A stretch of DNA of 64,000 nt. Origin: Vibrio thalassae (GTDB taxonomy: Bacteria > Pseudomonadota > Gammaproteobacteria > Enterobacterales > Vibrionaceae). The notes below the pieces were generated by a model. That model was not told the DNA's origin. It did no database searches and was given only the letters and a program-made list of their open reading frames with translations. The first letter of the stretch is position 1. Every line of letters begins with the position of its first letter. Both the position numbers and the translations under genes were made by a program. Of the stretch, positions 6,958 to 19,204 are shown in pieces. The DNA lies in assembly GCF_900089835.1 (NCBI RefSeq), contig NZ_OANU01000031.1, positions 24,161 to 88,160 on the forward strand, read 5' to 3'.

Positions 6958-8622
6958 CTAGTTCTTATAGGTGATTTCGCCTTCAGGCTGGTACTTATTC
7001 ACATCAATCGGGCTGTTTACTTCTAAGTACTCTTTAAGTACTTCCGCATCCACAAAACCTGTATTTACGTGACTAGGGTGACCTGTAAGCTTCGGATAAC
7101 CATCACCACCAGCAGCGTTAAAGCTTGGTACAGTGAAACGGTATGTAGCTTTAGGGTCTAGAGGCTTACCATTGATCACCACATTCGATACCGCATCTTT
7201 GCCCACTGTCATGGAAATACCAGCAAATTGAGCATAAGCACCGGAATCAACAGGCTTAGTCGCGACCACGTTTAAGTAATCAATAACTTCTGCGCCAGTC
7301 ATATCCGTGTAAGTAACCATGTTGCCAAATGGCTGTACAATCAGGACATCTTTGTATGTCACATCGCCTTCAGCAATAGAGTCACGAACACCGCCAGAGT
7401 TCATGACTGCGAAGTCAGCTTTAGCACGCTCCATGTGAGCGGTACCAATAAGACGACCTAAGTTAGTTTGCTGGAAGCGAACAACGTTACGGTCACCCTC
7501 TAGCTTGCCGTTGGTTTCGGCAATTTTCGCACCTAGTTGCTCTTGGCCTTTCTCTTGGAATGGCGTTAAGAACGCCACCATTTCTGCGTCTTTTGCGATT
7601 TCATCTTCAACAAGAACGCGTTGCTTCTTGCCATCGATCTTAACTTTCTTCTTAAGGTTAACTGGGATAAGGTCATAGCTGACCATCTCTAGTTCACCAT
7701 TTTTGAATTCGTAATCTGCACGGCCAACGTATTTACCCCATTCATACGCTTGCACGATCCACGTACCATTTTGGATGTCAGGTTTACATTCATCACTCGG
7801 CTTGAAGTTCTTCTTAACAACGTTAGGACCTTCCATACAAACTGGCTCTTGTGAGTGACCACCCACAATCATGTCTAGGTCGCCTTCATCAAGATAGCGA
7901 GCAAGAGCAACGTCACCTGGAGCATTTACACCACGCTTACCATTTTCGTAGTGTCCCATGTGGGTAACCGCGAAAATAAGATCAGGCTTCTCGGTTTCTT
8001 TTAACTCAGCAATCAGTTTCTTCGCTTCTACTTTCGGATCGCGGAACTCGATACCACCGATGTATTCTGGGTTACCGATCTTCGCAGTGTCTTCTGTTGT
8101 TAGACCAATAACAGCGATCTTAATGCCCTGCTTGTTGAAAATGTGGTAGGCATCAAACAGGCGCTCACCTGTTTTCTTGTCATAAATGTTCGCAGATAGC
8201 ATTGGGAAGTTAGCCCACTCTTTTTGCTTAAATAGCACTTCCAGTGGGTTGTCGAATTCGTGGTTACCGAGTGCCATGGCATCGTAACCAATCATGCTCA
8301 TACCTTTAAAATCAGGTTCGGCATCTTGCAAGTCAGACTCTGGAACACCAGTGTTGATATCACCGCCAGATAGAAGCAGTACGCTGCCCCCTTCCGCTTC
8401 AACGTCAGCACGAATCTGGTCAATCAACGTCTTACGCGCCGCCATACCATACTCGCCATATTTGTTTTCCCAGAAACGACCATGGTGATCATTAGTATGA
8501 AGAATCGTGAGCTTATAAGTCTCATCAGCATTCCATTCTTGCTCTGGTTGAGTTGCGCACCCTGCGAGTGACGCGATAATAGCCGCACTGAGTACGGACT
8601 TAAACATAAGGCTTTTTTTCAT
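6958..8622 (-). CDS. nutA: 5'-nucleotidase lipoprotein NutA
   Basis: A 554-residue UshA-family enzyme. The signal peptide MKKSLMFKSVLSAAIIASLAGC gives a lipobox LAGC, so the protein is lipid-anchored, as in V. parahaemolyticus NutA, a chloride-dependent 5'-nucleotidase that dephosphorylates external ATP/ADP/AMP. The metallophosphoesterase domain shows LHTNDHHGRFW, GNHEFD, THMGHY and GGHSQEP. The nucleotidase domain shows NSGGVRDSIAEGDVTY and GGDGYPKL. I chose the ATG at 8622 because AAAGG lies 7 bases upstream and it gives a standard signal peptide; in-frame ATGs at 8628 and 8652 are alternatives. A CRP-like site lies 160 bases upstream. Confidence 0.93.
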   Translation of the reverse strand: MKKSLMFKSVLSAAIIASLAGCATQPEQEWNADETYKLTILHTNDHHGRFWENKYGEYGMAARKTLIDQIRADVEAEGGSVLLLSGGDINTGVPESDLQDAEPDFKGMSMIGYDAMALGNHEFDNPLEVLFKQKEWANFPMLSANIYDKKTGERLFDAYHIFNKQGIKIAVIGLTTEDTAKIGNPEYIGGIEFRDPKVEAKKLIAELKETEKPDLIFAVTHMGHYENGKRGVNAPGDVALARYLDEGDLDMIVGGHSQEPVCMEGPNVVKKNFKPSDECKPDIQNGTWIVQAYEWGKYVGRADYEFKNGELEMVSYDLIPVNLKKKVKIDGKKQRVLVEDEIAKDAEMVAFLTPFQEKGQEQLGAKIAETNGKLEGDRNVVRFQQTNLGRLIGTAHMERAKADFAVMNSGGVRDSIAEGDVTYKDVLIVQPFGNMVTYTDMTGAEVIDYLNVVATKPVDSGAYAQFAGISMTVGKDAVSNVVINGKPLDPKATYRFTVPSFNAAGGDGYPKLTGHPSHVNTGFVDAEVLKEYLEVNSPIDVNKYQPEGEITYKN

Positions 8623-8944
8623 TGTCATACCTTTGAACTTTTGGGGATCCACTGCCTATAGCGTTATATAAACGCCGCACATTTGCTGATTTGTAGCGAA
8701 TAGACATAAAGAAAAACATCAGCAAAGTATGCGATGGTTTCAATTAACCCTGAGAACATAACATTCTCATTTCAATTTTATGTAATCTATGTCACAAGTT
8801 ACCAAGCGCGAGCTTATGCACTCATCAGAATAAATGTGCGATTCAACATAAGGTTAATTAAAGGCGAATGGGATAGCGAGGGATTGTGCTGTTACAAGGT
8901 TGTAATTCTGAGAAGAAACGATTGCTCAACAAATTAAGTGAACA
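8623..8944. other. nutA upstream region
   Basis: This 322-base gap separates nutA and the kdsA terminator. It holds the CRP-like dyad noted separately and AT-rich DNA. Short frames on the plus strand have no ribosome binding site or recognisable product; I see no gene here. Confidence 0.4.
8781..8796. promoter_or_regulatory. Candidate CRP site
   Basis: TGTAA-N6-TCACA is one mismatch from the CRP consensus TGTGA-N6-TCACA. It lies 159 bases before the nutA start. cAMP-CRP control of nucleotide scavenging would be reasonable, but the distance is long and no core promoter was found between. Confidence 0.35.
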
Positions 8945-8977
8945 TAAAAAAGAAGCCAGTCGCAATGACTGGCTTCT
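8945..8977 (-). terminator. Terminator of the hemA-kdsA operon
   Basis: Stem AGAAGCCAGT/ACTGGCTTCT with a 7-base loop, followed on the minus strand by a run of Ts. It lies 19 bases past the kdsA stop. Confidence 0.88.
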
Positions 8978-8995
8978 ACTGTTAGCAAAACACGC

Positions 8996-10674
<1,679 letters not shown>

Positions 10675-10677
10675 GAC

Positions 10678-11061
10678 TTACCCCATAAGGAATGGTGTTT
10701 TCAGCATGGCAATTTTCGCTGCCATCATTAACCATCCTAATGCGCCCAAAAACGCACATGTTCTCAATAAGTTGTTCTTTGCCAATTTAATTGTAAAGAA
10801 TGCCAACGCAAAATAGGCCAAAATACAGGTGACTTTTTCGGTCATCCACGGCGCTGCAGCCGTAAATGGTACAAAACCTGTGATTGCGATCAGACCGATG
10901 CCTGATAATAGTAATAGTGAATCGTTAATGTGAGGGAAGCGTTTTAAAAATGGATGATTTACCTTTGGTGAGTTAGCCACCAATAAACCAAATCGTACTG
11001 ATAGTAACACTACCGAAATGGCAATGGTCATCAAGTGAAAATGCTTTAGTCCTTCATACAT
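10678..11061 (-). CDS. sirB2: SirB2-family membrane protein
   Basis: A 127-residue protein with four transmembrane segments (about residues 10-29, 46-66, 77-95 and 100-120). Family marks are KHFHLMTIAIS near the start and RFPHINDSLLLLSG in the loop between segments 1 and 2. Function is unknown. A GAGAGAAG purine stretch precedes the ATG. It lies between prmC and sirB1 in the operon, as in E. coli. Confidence 0.9.
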   Translation of the reverse strand: MYEGLKHFHLMTIAISVVLLSVRFGLLVANSPKVNHPFLKRFPHINDSLLLLSGIGLIAITGFVPFTAAAPWMTEKVTCILAYFALAFFTIKLAKNNLLRTCAFLGALGWLMMAAKIAMLKTPFLMG

Positions 11062-11094
11062 GCTGCTTCTCTCTTTCTCTTTATTGTATTTATG

Positions 11095-11949
11095 TTATGG
11101 GTTCCATTGTCCCAGTGTCACACGGTCATTGCCTGCGTAATCTTGTTCCGTGGCAACATGGCAAAAGCCATTACTTGCCAAGATATCTCTTACTGCTTGT
11201 CCTTGCTCAAAGCCATGCTCAAACAACAACCATCCGCCAACTTGCAAATAGTTCGGCGCTTGAGCCGTAATCGTTTCAATATCGGCTAGCCCATTATTGT
11301 CTGCTACCAGTGCTGAAGATGGCTCAAATCGAACATCACCTTGAGATAGATGGGGATCATTTTCGTCGATGTAAGGGGGATTGGAAACAATTACGCTAAA
11401 TTTGTGCACAAGATCGATAGGTTCAAACCAACTTCCTTGTGCAAACTGACAATTGCTAATATTGAGTTTGGTCGCGTTGCTTCGAGCGAGTTCTACGGCC
11501 TCCACTTGATAATCCACGCCCATAACAGAGCGGGAGTTCAGTTCTGAAGCCAGTGCCAATGCAATGGCTCCGGTGCCTGTACCCAGATCCAGAATATCAC
11601 CTGCATGTGCAAGGGCTTTATCCAGCGCAAGCTCGACTAGGCGTTCTGTATCGGGTCTTGGGATTAGCGTACTAGGTGCGACGTTTAAAGGTAGCGACCA
11701 GAACTCACGCTCACCAAGAATATACGCCACAGGTTCACCGGCAATGCGACGAGTTAACAGCGTCTCGAACTGCTGCTCTTCTTCAGGCGTCAATGCTTTT
11801 TCTGGCCAGGTCAGAAGATAACTGCGTGGCTTTTCGAGAACATGACACAGTAAGACCGCGGCATCAAGTGAAGGAGATTCACTGCCAGACTCAGAAAGAA
11901 CAAGCGATGCTCGTTTGAGCACCGCTTCAATAGACTTATCCAACGTCAT
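11095..11949 (-). CDS. prmC: Release factor glutamine methyltransferase PrmC
   Basis: PrmC (HemK) transfers a methyl group from S-adenosylmethionine to the glutamine of the GGQ motif in release factors RF1 and RF2, raising termination efficiency. The 284-residue protein has an N-terminal helical domain and a Rossmann methyltransferase domain with the SAM motif ILDLGTGTGAIALALA (about residues 117-132) and the catalytic SNPPYID (about 189-195). It lies 3 bases downstream of prfA, its substrate's gene, a strong functional pairing. Confidence 0.96.
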   Translation of the reverse strand: MTLDKSIEAVLKRASLVLSESGSESPSLDAAVLLCHVLEKPRSYLLTWPEKALTPEEEQQFETLLTRRIAGEPVAYILGEREFWSLPLNVAPSTLIPRPDTERLVELALDKALAHAGDILDLGTGTGAIALALASELNSRSVMGVDYQVEAVELARSNATKLNISNCQFAQGSWFEPIDLVHKFSVIVSNPPYIDENDPHLSQGDVRFEPSSALVADNNGLADIETITAQAPNYLQVGGWLLFEHGFEQGQAVRDILASNGFCHVATEQDYAGNDRVTLGQWNP

Positions 11950-11952
11950 GGA

Positions 11953-13041
11953 TTAGTTGTGCTCCGCAAGAGCTGCAAGTTGGTCAGCTTGGTGTTCCTG
12001 CAGAACAGGATCAACAAGAGACTGTAGATCCCCTTCCATCACTTCAGACAGACGATATAACGTCAAGTTGATGCGATGGTCAGAAACCCGGCCTTGTGGG
12101 TAGTTATAAGTACGAATACGGTCACTACGATCACCTGAACCTAATAGGTTGCGGCGAGTGTCTGATACTTCTGCTGCACGTTTAGCTTCTTCTGCAGCAA
12201 TAATACGCGCTGCTAGAACCGACATCGCTTTCGCTTTGTTTTTGTGCTGAGAACGCTCGTCTTGACACTCAACCACTGTACCTGTTGGTAAGTGAGTAAT
12301 ACGAATAGCAGAGTCGGTAGTATTAACGTGCTGACCACCCGCGCCTGAAGCACGGAAGGTATCAATTTTAAGATCCGCGGCTTTGATCTCTGGGATCTCT
12401 GCTTCTGGGATTTCAGCCATAACCGCAACGGTACAAGCTGAAGTGTGGACACGGCCTTGAGACTCGGTCGCTGGAACGCGCTGAACGCGGTGGCCACCAG
12501 ATTCAAACTTAAGTACGCCATAAGCACCATCGCCAGAGACTTTCGCGATCATTTCTTTATAGCCGCCTTGCTCTGATTCGTTTGAGCTCATCACTTCGAT
12601 ACGCCAGCCTTTCTTCTCCGCGTACTTACTGTACATACGGAATAAGTCACCTGCGAAAATACCTGCTTCATCACCACCTGCCCCAGCACGGATTTCTAAG
12701 AAACAGTTACGCTCGTCATTTGGATCTTTAGGAAGAAGAAGAACTTGCAACTCGTCTGCTAGACGCTCGATTGCGGCTTTAGCTTCTTTGATCTCTTCTT
12801 GAGCCATTTCACGCATTTCAGCGTCATCTTCGTTTGCCATATCTTCAGCCGCTTCAAGATCATCTTGAGCTTGCTGATAGGCTTGGAAACACTTAGTCAC
12901 TTCTTCAAGTTGTGAGTACTCTTTAGAAAGAGCACGGAATTTATCCTGGTCTCCAATGATTCCTGGATCGCCAAGTAGGTGCTGAACTTCTTCGTAACGT
13001 TCAACAAGAGTTTCCAATTTAGCTAAAATGGAGGCTTTCAT
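11953..13041 (-). CDS. prfA: Peptide chain release factor 1
   Basis: RF1 recognises UAA and UAG and triggers peptide release. Visible are the PAT-type stop-reading motif ([10 protein letters not shown], about residues 190-199), [10 protein letters not shown] and the hydrolysis motif [15 protein letters not shown] near residue 235, whose Gln is methylated by PrmC. The length of 362 residues fits the family (E. coli 360). The gene is in the hemA-prfA-prmC operon, 27 bases after hemA. Confidence 0.97.
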   Translation of the reverse strand: MKASILAKLETLVERYEEVQHLLGDPGIIGDQDKFRALSKEYSQLEEVTKCFQAYQQAQDDLEAAEDMANEDDAEMREMAQEEIKEAKAAIERLADELQVLLLPKDPNDERNCFLEIRAGAGGDEAGIFAGDLFRMYSKYAEKKGWRIEVMSSNESEQGGYKEMIAKVSGDGAYGVLKFESGGHRVQRVPATESQGRVHTSACTVAVMAEIPEAEIPEIKAADLKIDTFRASGAGGQHVNTTDSAIRITHLPTGTVVECQDERSQHKNKAKAMSVLAARIIAAEEAKRAAEVSDTRRNLLGSGDRSDRIRTYNYPQGRVSDHRINLTLYRLSEVMEGDLQSLVDPVLQEHQADQLAALAEHN

Positions 13042-13068
13042 AATTGCAGTCTTTTCTCAGGGTAAGGC

Positions 13069-14328
13069 TTATTTAGTTTGGTCTAAACCCAAACTTTGTC
13101 GGATAACCATCAGCTTAGCAGGATCTCCCTGCTCAGCGGCATCTTGTAGCGCTTTTGTCGGCGCATGAATAAGCTTGTTTGTTAATTTATTACTCAGCTC
13201 TAGCAACACTTTTTCGGGGTCTCCCCCGGCGGCTAACGCTTGTAAACTTTTTGACAGTATATCTTGTCGGGTGTCGTTTGCGTGTTTTCGATATTGTCTG
13301 ATGCTATCAACCGCTTGCAGTGAGCGCATCCATGTCATGAATTGCGCGCTCTCTTCACTTACGATCGCTTCGGCTTGAATCGCTTCAACTTTACGCTGTT
13401 CGATATTGCTATCAACGATAGATTGCAAATCATCTACCGTGTACAGATACGCATCACTCAATTCTCCAACTTGTGATTCAATATCACGAGGAACAGCTAT
13501 GTCGATAAGCAGCATAGGTTGATAACGGCGTTGTTTGATCGCTGTCTCTACCATTCCTTTACCGATAATCGGCAACGGACTTGCCGTAGAGCTAATGACA
13601 ATATCTGCTTGCGGTAAAACATCGGGAATTTCATTGAGCGCGATAACTTGAGCGCCAAATTGTGAAGCTAAGATTTCTGCACGTTCTCTGGTTCGGTTAG
13701 CAACAATCATGTGCTTGCAACCATGGCCTTCGAGGTGTTTAGCGACCAATTCAATGGTTTCACCAGCACCGACTAAAAGTACGGTAGAATCGGCAATCGA
13801 TTCAAAAATCTGTCTTGCTAAAGTACAAGCCGCATAAGCCACTGACACGGCACTACCACCAATTTCGGTCTCAGTACGAACTCGCTTAGCAACCGAAAAG
13901 GTCTTTTGAAATAGCTTTTCAATGCCGCCTTCTACGGATTGATGCTCACGAGCATCACTGTACGCTTGTTTGACCTGACCAAGTATCTGTGGCTCACCAA
14001 GTACCAGTGAGTCCAAACCGCAAGACACACGCATTAGGTGCTTGATGGCTGCCTGTTCTTCATAGACATACAGCGATGGCTTGAGCTCTTCCGCAGGAAC
14101 GTTATGGAAACGAATCAACCAATCAATCAGTTGAGATTTGTTGGAATCGCCCGTATCACAATAGATTTCAGTACGGTTGCACGTTGATAGAATCACAGAG
14201 CCATTCACTTTGGTATTTTCTCTTAGCTCATTCAGTGCCCTGTTGAGTTTCTCAGGTGGAAACGCCACCTTTTCTCTCAGATCCACTGACGCTGTATTGT
14301 GGTTAATACCAATAGCAAGCAATGACAT
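13069..14328 (-). CDS. hemA: Glutamyl-tRNA reductase HemA
   Basis: HemA reduces glutamyl-tRNA(Glu) with NADPH to glutamate-1-semialdehyde, the first committed step of C5-pathway tetrapyrrole (heme) synthesis. The protein is 419 residues (E. coli 418). Catalytic Cys50 is in [20 protein letters not shown], the NADPH fold [17 protein letters not shown] and ANRTRERAE follow, then the helical dimerisation domain. It is the first gene of the minus-strand operon, divergent from lolB across a 172-base gap that must hold both promoters. The same pairing is found in E. coli. Confidence 0.97.
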   Translation of the reverse strand: MSLLAIGINHNTASVDLREKVAFPPEKLNRALNELRENTKVNGSVILSTCNRTEIYCDTGDSNKSQLIDWLIRFHNVPAEELKPSLYVYEEQAAIKHLMRVSCGLDSLVLGEPQILGQVKQAYSDAREHQSVEGGIEKLFQKTFSVAKRVRTETEIGGSAVSVAYAACTLARQIFESIADSTVLLVGAGETIELVAKHLEGHGCKHMIVANRTRERAEILASQFGAQVIALNEIPDVLPQADIVISSTASPLPIIGKGMVETAIKQRRYQPMLLIDIAVPRDIESQVGELSDAYLYTVDDLQSIVDSNIEQRKVEAIQAEAIVSEESAQFMTWMRSLQAVDSIRQYRKHANDTRQDILSKSLQALAAGGDPEKVLLELSNKLTNKLIHAPTKALQDAAEQGDPAKLMVIRQSLGLDQTK

Positions 14329-14500
14329 GTAACGCGAATTCTCTGATACAGATTTGACAAATAGGCCAGAATTTTACTTGATGGCACCATTTATTGAAAG
14401 TCTCTTGCCAATATGTTTTCCTGAGTTTGTGGGATTGATGCTATAGTCTCTCAATATTGTATTGAATTTGCACAATAATCCATCATGTAAGTAGTTTCCT

Positions 14501-15121
14501 ATGTACAAACTTCAGCGACGTCTTTTTTGTTATCTTGCGGCATTATTTTTATTCGGTTGCAGTAGCCTACCTCCAGAGCCGAAGAGTGTTGAATGGCAGG
14601 CGCATAAAGCGCAGCTTGAATCTCTTACTCAATATACTGCCAACGGAAAACTGGGCTATATTTCCCCCGATCAGCGCCAAACTCTCAATTTTCATTGGAC
14701 GCATTCCGAGAACTTCACTCAAGTCCGTCTGACCACTTTTCTCGGACAAACCGTGTTTAATCTTACTTCCACACCCAACGGTTCTTTTATTGAAACCTAT
14801 GATGGGCAAACGTTGGCGGGTAAAGACGTTAACACGCTCATTGAACAACTGACTGGACTCAATATTCCTATTGAGCAATTAAGTAATTGGCTCGTCGGTC
14901 TACCGACTAACGCCGATAAGTATCAGCTAAACCAGTTCAATACCGTTGGAAGCTTGCAAAAACGTCTTGCCAATAAAGCCTGGAACCTTGATTACAATGA
15001 ATACCGTAGCTTTACACTTGAAGACTCGGAACGTTCATTACCAATGCCGACTCGTATGCAATTAGTGCAAAGTGACACCAAGCTCAACCTTGTCGTATCG
15101 AAATGGACAATAAAACAGTGA
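14501..15121 (+). CDS. lolB: Outer-membrane lipoprotein insertase LolB
   Basis: LolB receives lipoproteins from LolA in the periplasm and inserts them in the outer membrane, and is itself a lipoprotein. The signal [20 protein letters not shown] carries the lipobox LFGC (Cys20). The mature part has the LolB pattern [11 protein letters not shown], the strand-rich body, and LSNWLVGLP (about residues 127-135). At 206 residues it matches E. coli (207). It is first in the lolB-ispE-prs series and its stop lies 12 bases before the ispE start chosen here. Confidence 0.94.
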   Translation: MYKLQRRLFCYLAALFLFGCSSLPPEPKSVEWQAHKAQLESLTQYTANGKLGYISPDQRQTLNFHWTHSENFTQVRLTTFLGQTVFNLTSTPNGSFIETYDGQTLAGKDVNTLIEQLTGLNIPIEQLSNWLVGLPTNADKYQLNQFNTVGSLQKRLANKAWNLDYNEYRSFTLEDSERSLPMPTRMQLVQSDTKLNLVVSKWTIKQ

Positions 15122-15132
15122 CACAGCAAACA

Positions 15133-16005
15133 ATGATCGCCGAAACAACATCATGGCCTAGTCCGGCCAAGCTTAACCTATTTCTCTACATCACTGGTCG
15201 CCAAGAAAATGGCTATCACGAACTACAAACTTTATTTCAATTCATCGATCTGTGTGATGAATTAACGATTACGGCCAATGCTAGCGGCCAAATCACCTTA
15301 TCCCCAGATATCGAAGGTGTTGCCACGCAAGATAATTTGATCTGGAAAGCCGCGACGGCACTGCAAAACCAAGCCAACTGTCCTTATGGGGCACATATTA
15401 AGGTCAACAAAATTCTTCCTATGGGCGGCGGTATAGGTGGTGGTTCTTCTAATGCAGCGACGGCATTAGTGGCATTGAATTTTCTCTGGCAAACCGAACT
15501 GACGTTTGACGAGCTGGCTGAGATTGGTTTGACATTGGGCGCCGACGTCCCTGTTTTTGTGCGCGGCTTTGCCGCTTTTGCACAAGGTGTAGGTGAGAAA
15601 TTGTCTCAAGCCCACCCTAAAGAACAATACTACCTCGTTATCAAACCAAAAGTGAGCATTGCTACTGTCGATATATTCACCCATCCAGAGTTAACCAGAA
15701 ACACGCCAAAGCGAGCATTATCAACTCTTTTGGAGGCCCCCTACGTAAACGATTGCGAAAAAATTGTTCGAATGCTGTATCCAGAGGTTGATAAGCAACT
15801 TTCATGGCTGCTACAATACGCGCCGTCAAGATTGACGGGGACTGGTTCTTGCGTTTTTTCTGAGTTTACCAACGAGAAAGAAGCGCACAAAGTCCTTGAA
15901 ATGCTTCCTGACAATGTCTCGGCTTTTGTAGCAAAGGGATGCAACCGCTCTCCTTTACTTGAGACTTTGGCTAAGTACGAATTAGCCCTATTACAATCTG
16001 TTTAA
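15133..16005 (+). CDS. ispE: 4-diphosphocytidyl-2-C-methylerythritol kinase IspE
   Basis: IspE phosphorylates CDP-methylerythritol in the MEP isoprenoid pathway. GHMP-kinase signatures are [20 protein letters not shown] at the N-terminus (Lys and His near the active site), the ATP loop [26 protein letters not shown] and the C-terminal [11 protein letters not shown] start at the ATG at 15133 ([13 protein letters not shown]), which matches the family's length (290 versus 283 in E. coli). An in-frame ATG at 15103 would overlap the lolB stop; neither has a strong ribosome binding site, so translational coupling to lolB is likely. Confidence 0.94.
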   Translation: MIAETTSWPSPAKLNLFLYITGRQENGYHELQTLFQFIDLCDELTITANASGQITLSPDIEGVATQDNLIWKAATALQNQANCPYGAHIKVNKILPMGGGIGGGSSNAATALVALNFLWQTELTFDELAEIGLTLGADVPVFVRGFAAFAQGVGEKLSQAHPKEQYYLVIKPKVSIATVDIFTHPELTRNTPKRALSTLLEAPYVNDCEKIVRMLYPEVDKQLSWLLQYAPSRLTGTGSCVFSEFTNEKEAHKVLEMLPDNVSAFVAKGCNRSPLLETLAKYELALLQSV

Positions 16006-16032
16006 ATTGGACGCAACCCTGAGGTTTCCACC

Positions 16033-16983
16033 GTGCCTGATATGAAGCTATTTGCTGGTAACGCTACACCTGAACTAGCCCAACGTATTGCTGATCGTCT
16101 ATACATCTCTCTAGGAGATGCTACTGTTGACCGTTTCTCTGATGGCGAAGTCGCTGTTCAAATCAATGAAAACGTTCGTGGTAGCGATGTATTCATCATT
16201 CAGTCAACATGTGCACCAACTAACGACAATCTAATGGAGTTAGTGGTAATGATTGATGCAATGCGCCGCGCTTCAGCAGGCCGTATTACTGCTGTTATTC
16301 CTTACTTTGGTTATGCTCGTCAAGACCGTCGTGTACGTTCTGCACGTGTGCCAATTACTGCAAAAGTTGTTGCAGACTTTCTGTCTAACGTTGGTGTTGA
16401 CCGCGTTCTTACTATCGACCTACACGCAGAGCAGATTCAAGGCTTCTTCGATGTACCTGTAGATAACATCTTCGGTACTCCAGTACTTCTTGAAGATATG
16501 GCTGACCGTGGTCTAGAAGATCCTGTCGTTGTTTCTCCAGACCTTGGTGGTGTTGTACGTGCTCGTGCGACAGCAAAAGCGCTTGGTGATATTGACATCG
16601 CTATCGTAGATAAGCGTCGTCCACGCGCTAACGTTTCTGAAGTAATGAACCTAATCGGCGACGTTGAAGGTCGTGACTGTGTTATCGTTGATGACATGAT
16701 CGACACTGGCGGTACGCTATGTAAAGCAGCAGAAGCGCTTAAAGAGCGTGGTGCTAAGCGTGTATTCGCTTACGCGACTCACGCAGTATTCTCTGGTAAC
16801 GCAGCGAAGAACATCAAAAACTCGGTTCTAGACCAAGTTATCGTGACTGACTCAATTACGCTTTCTAAAGAAATGGCGGCAACAGGTAAAGTAACGCAAC
16901 TTACTCTATCTAGCATGCTTGCAGAAGCGATTCGTCGCATTAGCAACGAAGAGTCAATCTCAGCAATGTTTGCTAGCAAGTAA
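16033..16983 (+). CDS. prs: Ribose-phosphate pyrophosphokinase Prs
   Basis: Prs makes PRPP from ribose 5-phosphate and ATP for purine, pyrimidine, NAD, histidine and tryptophan synthesis. The product (316 residues) is nearly colinear with E. coli Prs: [34 protein letters not shown] (ATP site), [12 protein letters not shown] and the PRPP loop [11 protein letters not shown]. The start is GTG at 16033 with TGAGG upstream; E. coli also uses GTG here. It lies 27 bases after ispE and is closed by a strong terminator. Confidence 0.97.
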   Translation: MPDMKLFAGNATPELAQRIADRLYISLGDATVDRFSDGEVAVQINENVRGSDVFIIQSTCAPTNDNLMELVVMIDAMRRASAGRITAVIPYFGYARQDRRVRSARVPITAKVVADFLSNVGVDRVLTIDLHAEQIQGFFDVPVDNIFGTPVLLEDMADRGLEDPVVVSPDLGGVVRARATAKALGDIDIAIVDKRRPRANVSEVMNLIGDVEGRDCVIVDDMIDTGGTLCKAAEALKERGAKRVFAYATHAVFSGNAAKNIKNSVLDQVIVTDSITLSKEMAATGKVTQLTLSSMLAEAIRRISNEESISAMFASK

Positions 16984-17000
16984 CATTCGCTTCTAATTTG

Positions 17001-17031
17001 AAAAACCACTTCCTTGCGAAGTGGTTTTTTT
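17001..17031 (+). terminator. Terminator of lolB-ispE-prs
   Basis: Stem AACCACTTC.../GAAGTGGTT with a 5-base loop, followed by seven Ts, 18 bases after the prs stop. Confidence 0.9.
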
Positions 17032-17060
17032 GTCTTCGCGTTTTTTGTACAGATTTAGTG

Positions 17061-17069
17061 TGCTATCAT
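17061..17069 (+). promoter_or_regulatory. Candidate extended -10 promoter for pth-ychF
   Basis: TG-C-TATCAT is an extended -10 element between the prs terminator and pth, 35 bases before the start codon. No good -35 is present, as expected for extended -10 promoters. Confidence 0.5.
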
Positions 17070-17103
17070 ACCGCGCTTTTGAGATTCAAGAGAGATCTTA
17101 ACG

Positions 17104-17694
17104 TTGACTCAGCAGATAAAATTGCTTGTAGGCCTTGCTAATCCTGGCCCTGAATATGTGAGAACTCGTCACAATGCAGGTGCATGGGTGGTTGAGGAGC
17201 TCGCTCGTATCCATAATATCACTCTGAAAAATGAACCTAAGTTCTTCGGTCTAACCGGAAGAATCTTAGTAAACGGCAGTGATTTGAGACTGTTAATACC
17301 AACCACATTCATGAACTTATCTGGAAAAGCCATTGCTGCTTTAGCTAAGTTCTATCAGATAAAGCCTGAAGAAATCATGGTCGCTCATGATGAGCTAGAC
17401 TTACCTCCAGGTGTTGCCAAGTTTAAAAAAGGCGGTGGTCATGGTGGTCATAATGGTCTCAAAGATACTATTAGCAAGCTGGGCAACAATAAAGAATTCT
17501 ATCGTCTTCGGATTGGTATTGGCCATCCAGGACATAAAGATAAAGTGGCAGGTTATGTACTCGGAAAAGCACCAGCAAAAGAACAAGAATGTCTTGATGC
17601 TGTTGTTGATGAATCGGTCCGTAGTTTAGACATCTTATTAAAAGATGGCCTGACAAAAGCACAAAATCGCTTACACACCTTCAAAGCTGAATAA
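17104..17694 (+). CDS. pth: Peptidyl-tRNA hydrolase Pth
   Basis: Pth cleaves peptidyl-tRNA that drops off ribosomes, recycling tRNA. Key features: [17 protein letters not shown] with catalytic His23, FMNLSGKA (Asn71), [10 protein letters not shown] (Asp96) and [16 protein letters not shown]. The 196-residue length equals the family norm. The start codon is TTG at 17104: no in-frame ATG or GTG gives the conserved N-terminus, and AGAGAGA lies about 10 bases upstream. ychF follows 10 bases after the stop, the classic pth-ychF pair. Confidence 0.96.
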   Translation: MTQQIKLLVGLANPGPEYVRTRHNAGAWVVEELARIHNITLKNEPKFFGLTGRILVNGSDLRLLIPTTFMNLSGKAIAALAKFYQIKPEEIMVAHDELDLPPGVAKFKKGGGHGGHNGLKDTISKLGNNKEFYRLRIGIGHPGHKDKVAGYVLGKAPAKEQECLDAVVDESVRSLDILLKDGLTKAQNRLHTFKAE

Positions 17695-17704
17695 GGTTAC
17701 AATC

Positions 17705-18796
17705 ATGGGTTTTAAATGTGGCATCGTTGGTCTACCTAACGTTGGTAAATCAACTCTGTTTAACGCACTGACTAAAGCAGGCATCGAAGCGGCTAACTTC
17801 CCGTTTTGTACTATCGAGCCGAACACAGGCGTAGTACCTGTGCCAGATCTACGTCTAGATGCACTAGCGAAAATTGTTAATCCGCAGAAAATTTTACCGA
17901 CAACGATGGAATTCGTGGACATTGCTGGTCTAGTTGCTGGTGCGTCAAGAGGTGAAGGCCTTGGTAACAAATTCCTAGCTAACATCCGTGAAACTGACGC
18001 GATCGGTCACGTAGTTCGTTGTTTTGAGAACGAAAACATTGTTCACGTAGCAGGTAAAGTATCGCCTATCGAAGACATCGAGGTAATTAACCTTGAACTG
18101 GCTCTAGCCGATCTAGACTCTTGCGAACGTGCTATTCAGCGTAACGCTAAAAAAGCCAAAGGTGGCGACAAAGACGCTAAATTTGAGCTAGCGGTACTTG
18201 AAAAACTGCTGCCAGTACTGACTGAAGGTGGTATGGCGCGCACTGTTGACCTAGCAAAAGAAGAATTGGCAGCGGTTGGCTACCTAAACTTCCTAACGCT
18301 AAAACCAACTATGTATATCGCGAATGTCAACGAAGATGGTTTCGAAGATAACCCTTATTTAGATGCGGTACGTGAGTATGCAGAGAAAGAGAATAACGTG
18401 GTTGTTGCCGTTTGTGCGGCCATCGAATCAGAACTTTCTGAGCTTGATGACGAAGATCGTGAAGAATTCCTGGCGGACATGGGCATTGAAGAACCTGGCC
18501 TAAACCGTGTAATTCGTTCTGGTTATGAGCTACTTACTCTGCAAACATACTTCACTGCAGGCGTAAAAGAGGTTCGTGCATGGACAATCCCTGTTGGCGC
18601 AACAGCACCTCAAGCAGCGGGTAAAATCCACACTGATTTCGAAAAAGGCTTTATCCGTGCAGAAGTTGTTGGTTATGATGACTTCATTCAATACAACGGT
18701 GAATCTGGTGCAAAAGATGCGGGTAAATGGCGTCTAGAAGGCAAAGAATACATTGTTAAAGATGGTGATGTAATTCACTTCCGCTTCAACGTCTAA
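17705..18796 (+). CDS. ychF: Redox-responsive ATPase YchF (EngD)
   Basis: An Obg-family P-loop protein that binds ATP rather than GTP because its G4 motif is altered. The 363 residues comprise an N-terminal G domain with [14 protein letters not shown] (Walker A) and [17 protein letters not shown] (switch II), a coiled-coil insertion and a C-terminal TGS domain (about 278-361). It binds the 70S ribosome and represses catalase and oxidative stress responses in E. coli. It is co-transcribed with pth. Confidence 0.96.
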   Translation: MGFKCGIVGLPNVGKSTLFNALTKAGIEAANFPFCTIEPNTGVVPVPDLRLDALAKIVNPQKILPTTMEFVDIAGLVAGASRGEGLGNKFLANIRETDAIGHVVRCFENENIVHVAGKVSPIEDIEVINLELALADLDSCERAIQRNAKKAKGGDKDAKFELAVLEKLLPVLTEGGMARTVDLAKEELAAVGYLNFLTLKPTMYIANVNEDGFEDNPYLDAVREYAEKENNVVVAVCAAIESELSELDDEDREEFLADMGIEEPGLNRVIRSGYELLTLQTYFTAGVKEVRAWTIPVGATAPQAAGKIHTDFEKGFIRAEVVGYDDFIQYNGESGAKDAGKWRLEGKEYIVKDGDVIHFRFNV

Positions 18797-18820
18797 GTGA
18801 TCAAACACCTAAAGTGATTA

Positions 18821-18846
18821 AAAAGCCAGCAACCGCTGGCTTTTGT
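18821..18846 (+). terminator. Terminator of pth-ychF
   Basis: Perfect stem AAAAGCCAGC/GCTGGCTTTT with an AACC loop, 24 bases after ychF. Confidence 0.9.
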
Positions 18847-19005
18847 TGTTTTATAAGGACTACCATTGCTCAGTTACTGTTAAAAAGCACGCCAACTTTG
18901 CCAATGAACAGTGACAATTGAACAGCAGATTTAGATCAGAAACAGAGCGGTTTGATTAAAAAAAGTTCGAACGGCACTTTTTCGCAAATTTCTTCGCAAA
19001 AAAAG

Positions 19006-19034
19006 TTGACGCATCAAATTCAACTACGCATAAT
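19006..19034 (+). promoter_or_regulatory. tRNA operon promoter (stringent type)
   Basis: -35 TTGACG (19006-19011), 17-base spacer, -10 CATAAT (19029-19034), then a GC-rich discriminator GCGCCCC. A-rich DNA lies just upstream and may act as an UP element. This is the layout of stable-RNA promoters repressed by ppGpp during the stringent response. Confidence 0.85.
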
Positions 19035-19089
19035 GCGCCCCGTTCTCAGCGATAAGGCAACTTTCAAAGAGAATCAACAAAATGGAAAT

Positions 19090-19166
19090 GGCTACGTAGC
19101 TCAGCTGGTTAGAGCACATCACTCATAATGATGGGGTCACAGGTTCAAATCCCGTCGTAGCCACCA
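19090..19166 (+). tRNA. tRNA-Met (CAT), elongator, copy 1
   Basis: 77 bases, GGCTACG/CGTAGCC acceptor, anticodon loop TCATAAT, encoded CCA; closely matches E. coli elongator tRNA-Met (metT/metU). This copy has GGTTCAAATCC in the T-arm where copies 2 and 3 have GGTTCGAATCC. Confidence 0.97.
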
Positions 19167-19204
19167 TTTCCTAAATGCTCTTTTTAGAGTCTTTAGGAAA
19201 TAAT

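Noticed and set aside
15741..15944. Minus-strand frame within ispE
   Set aside because: Antisense shadow of ispE, no supporting signals.
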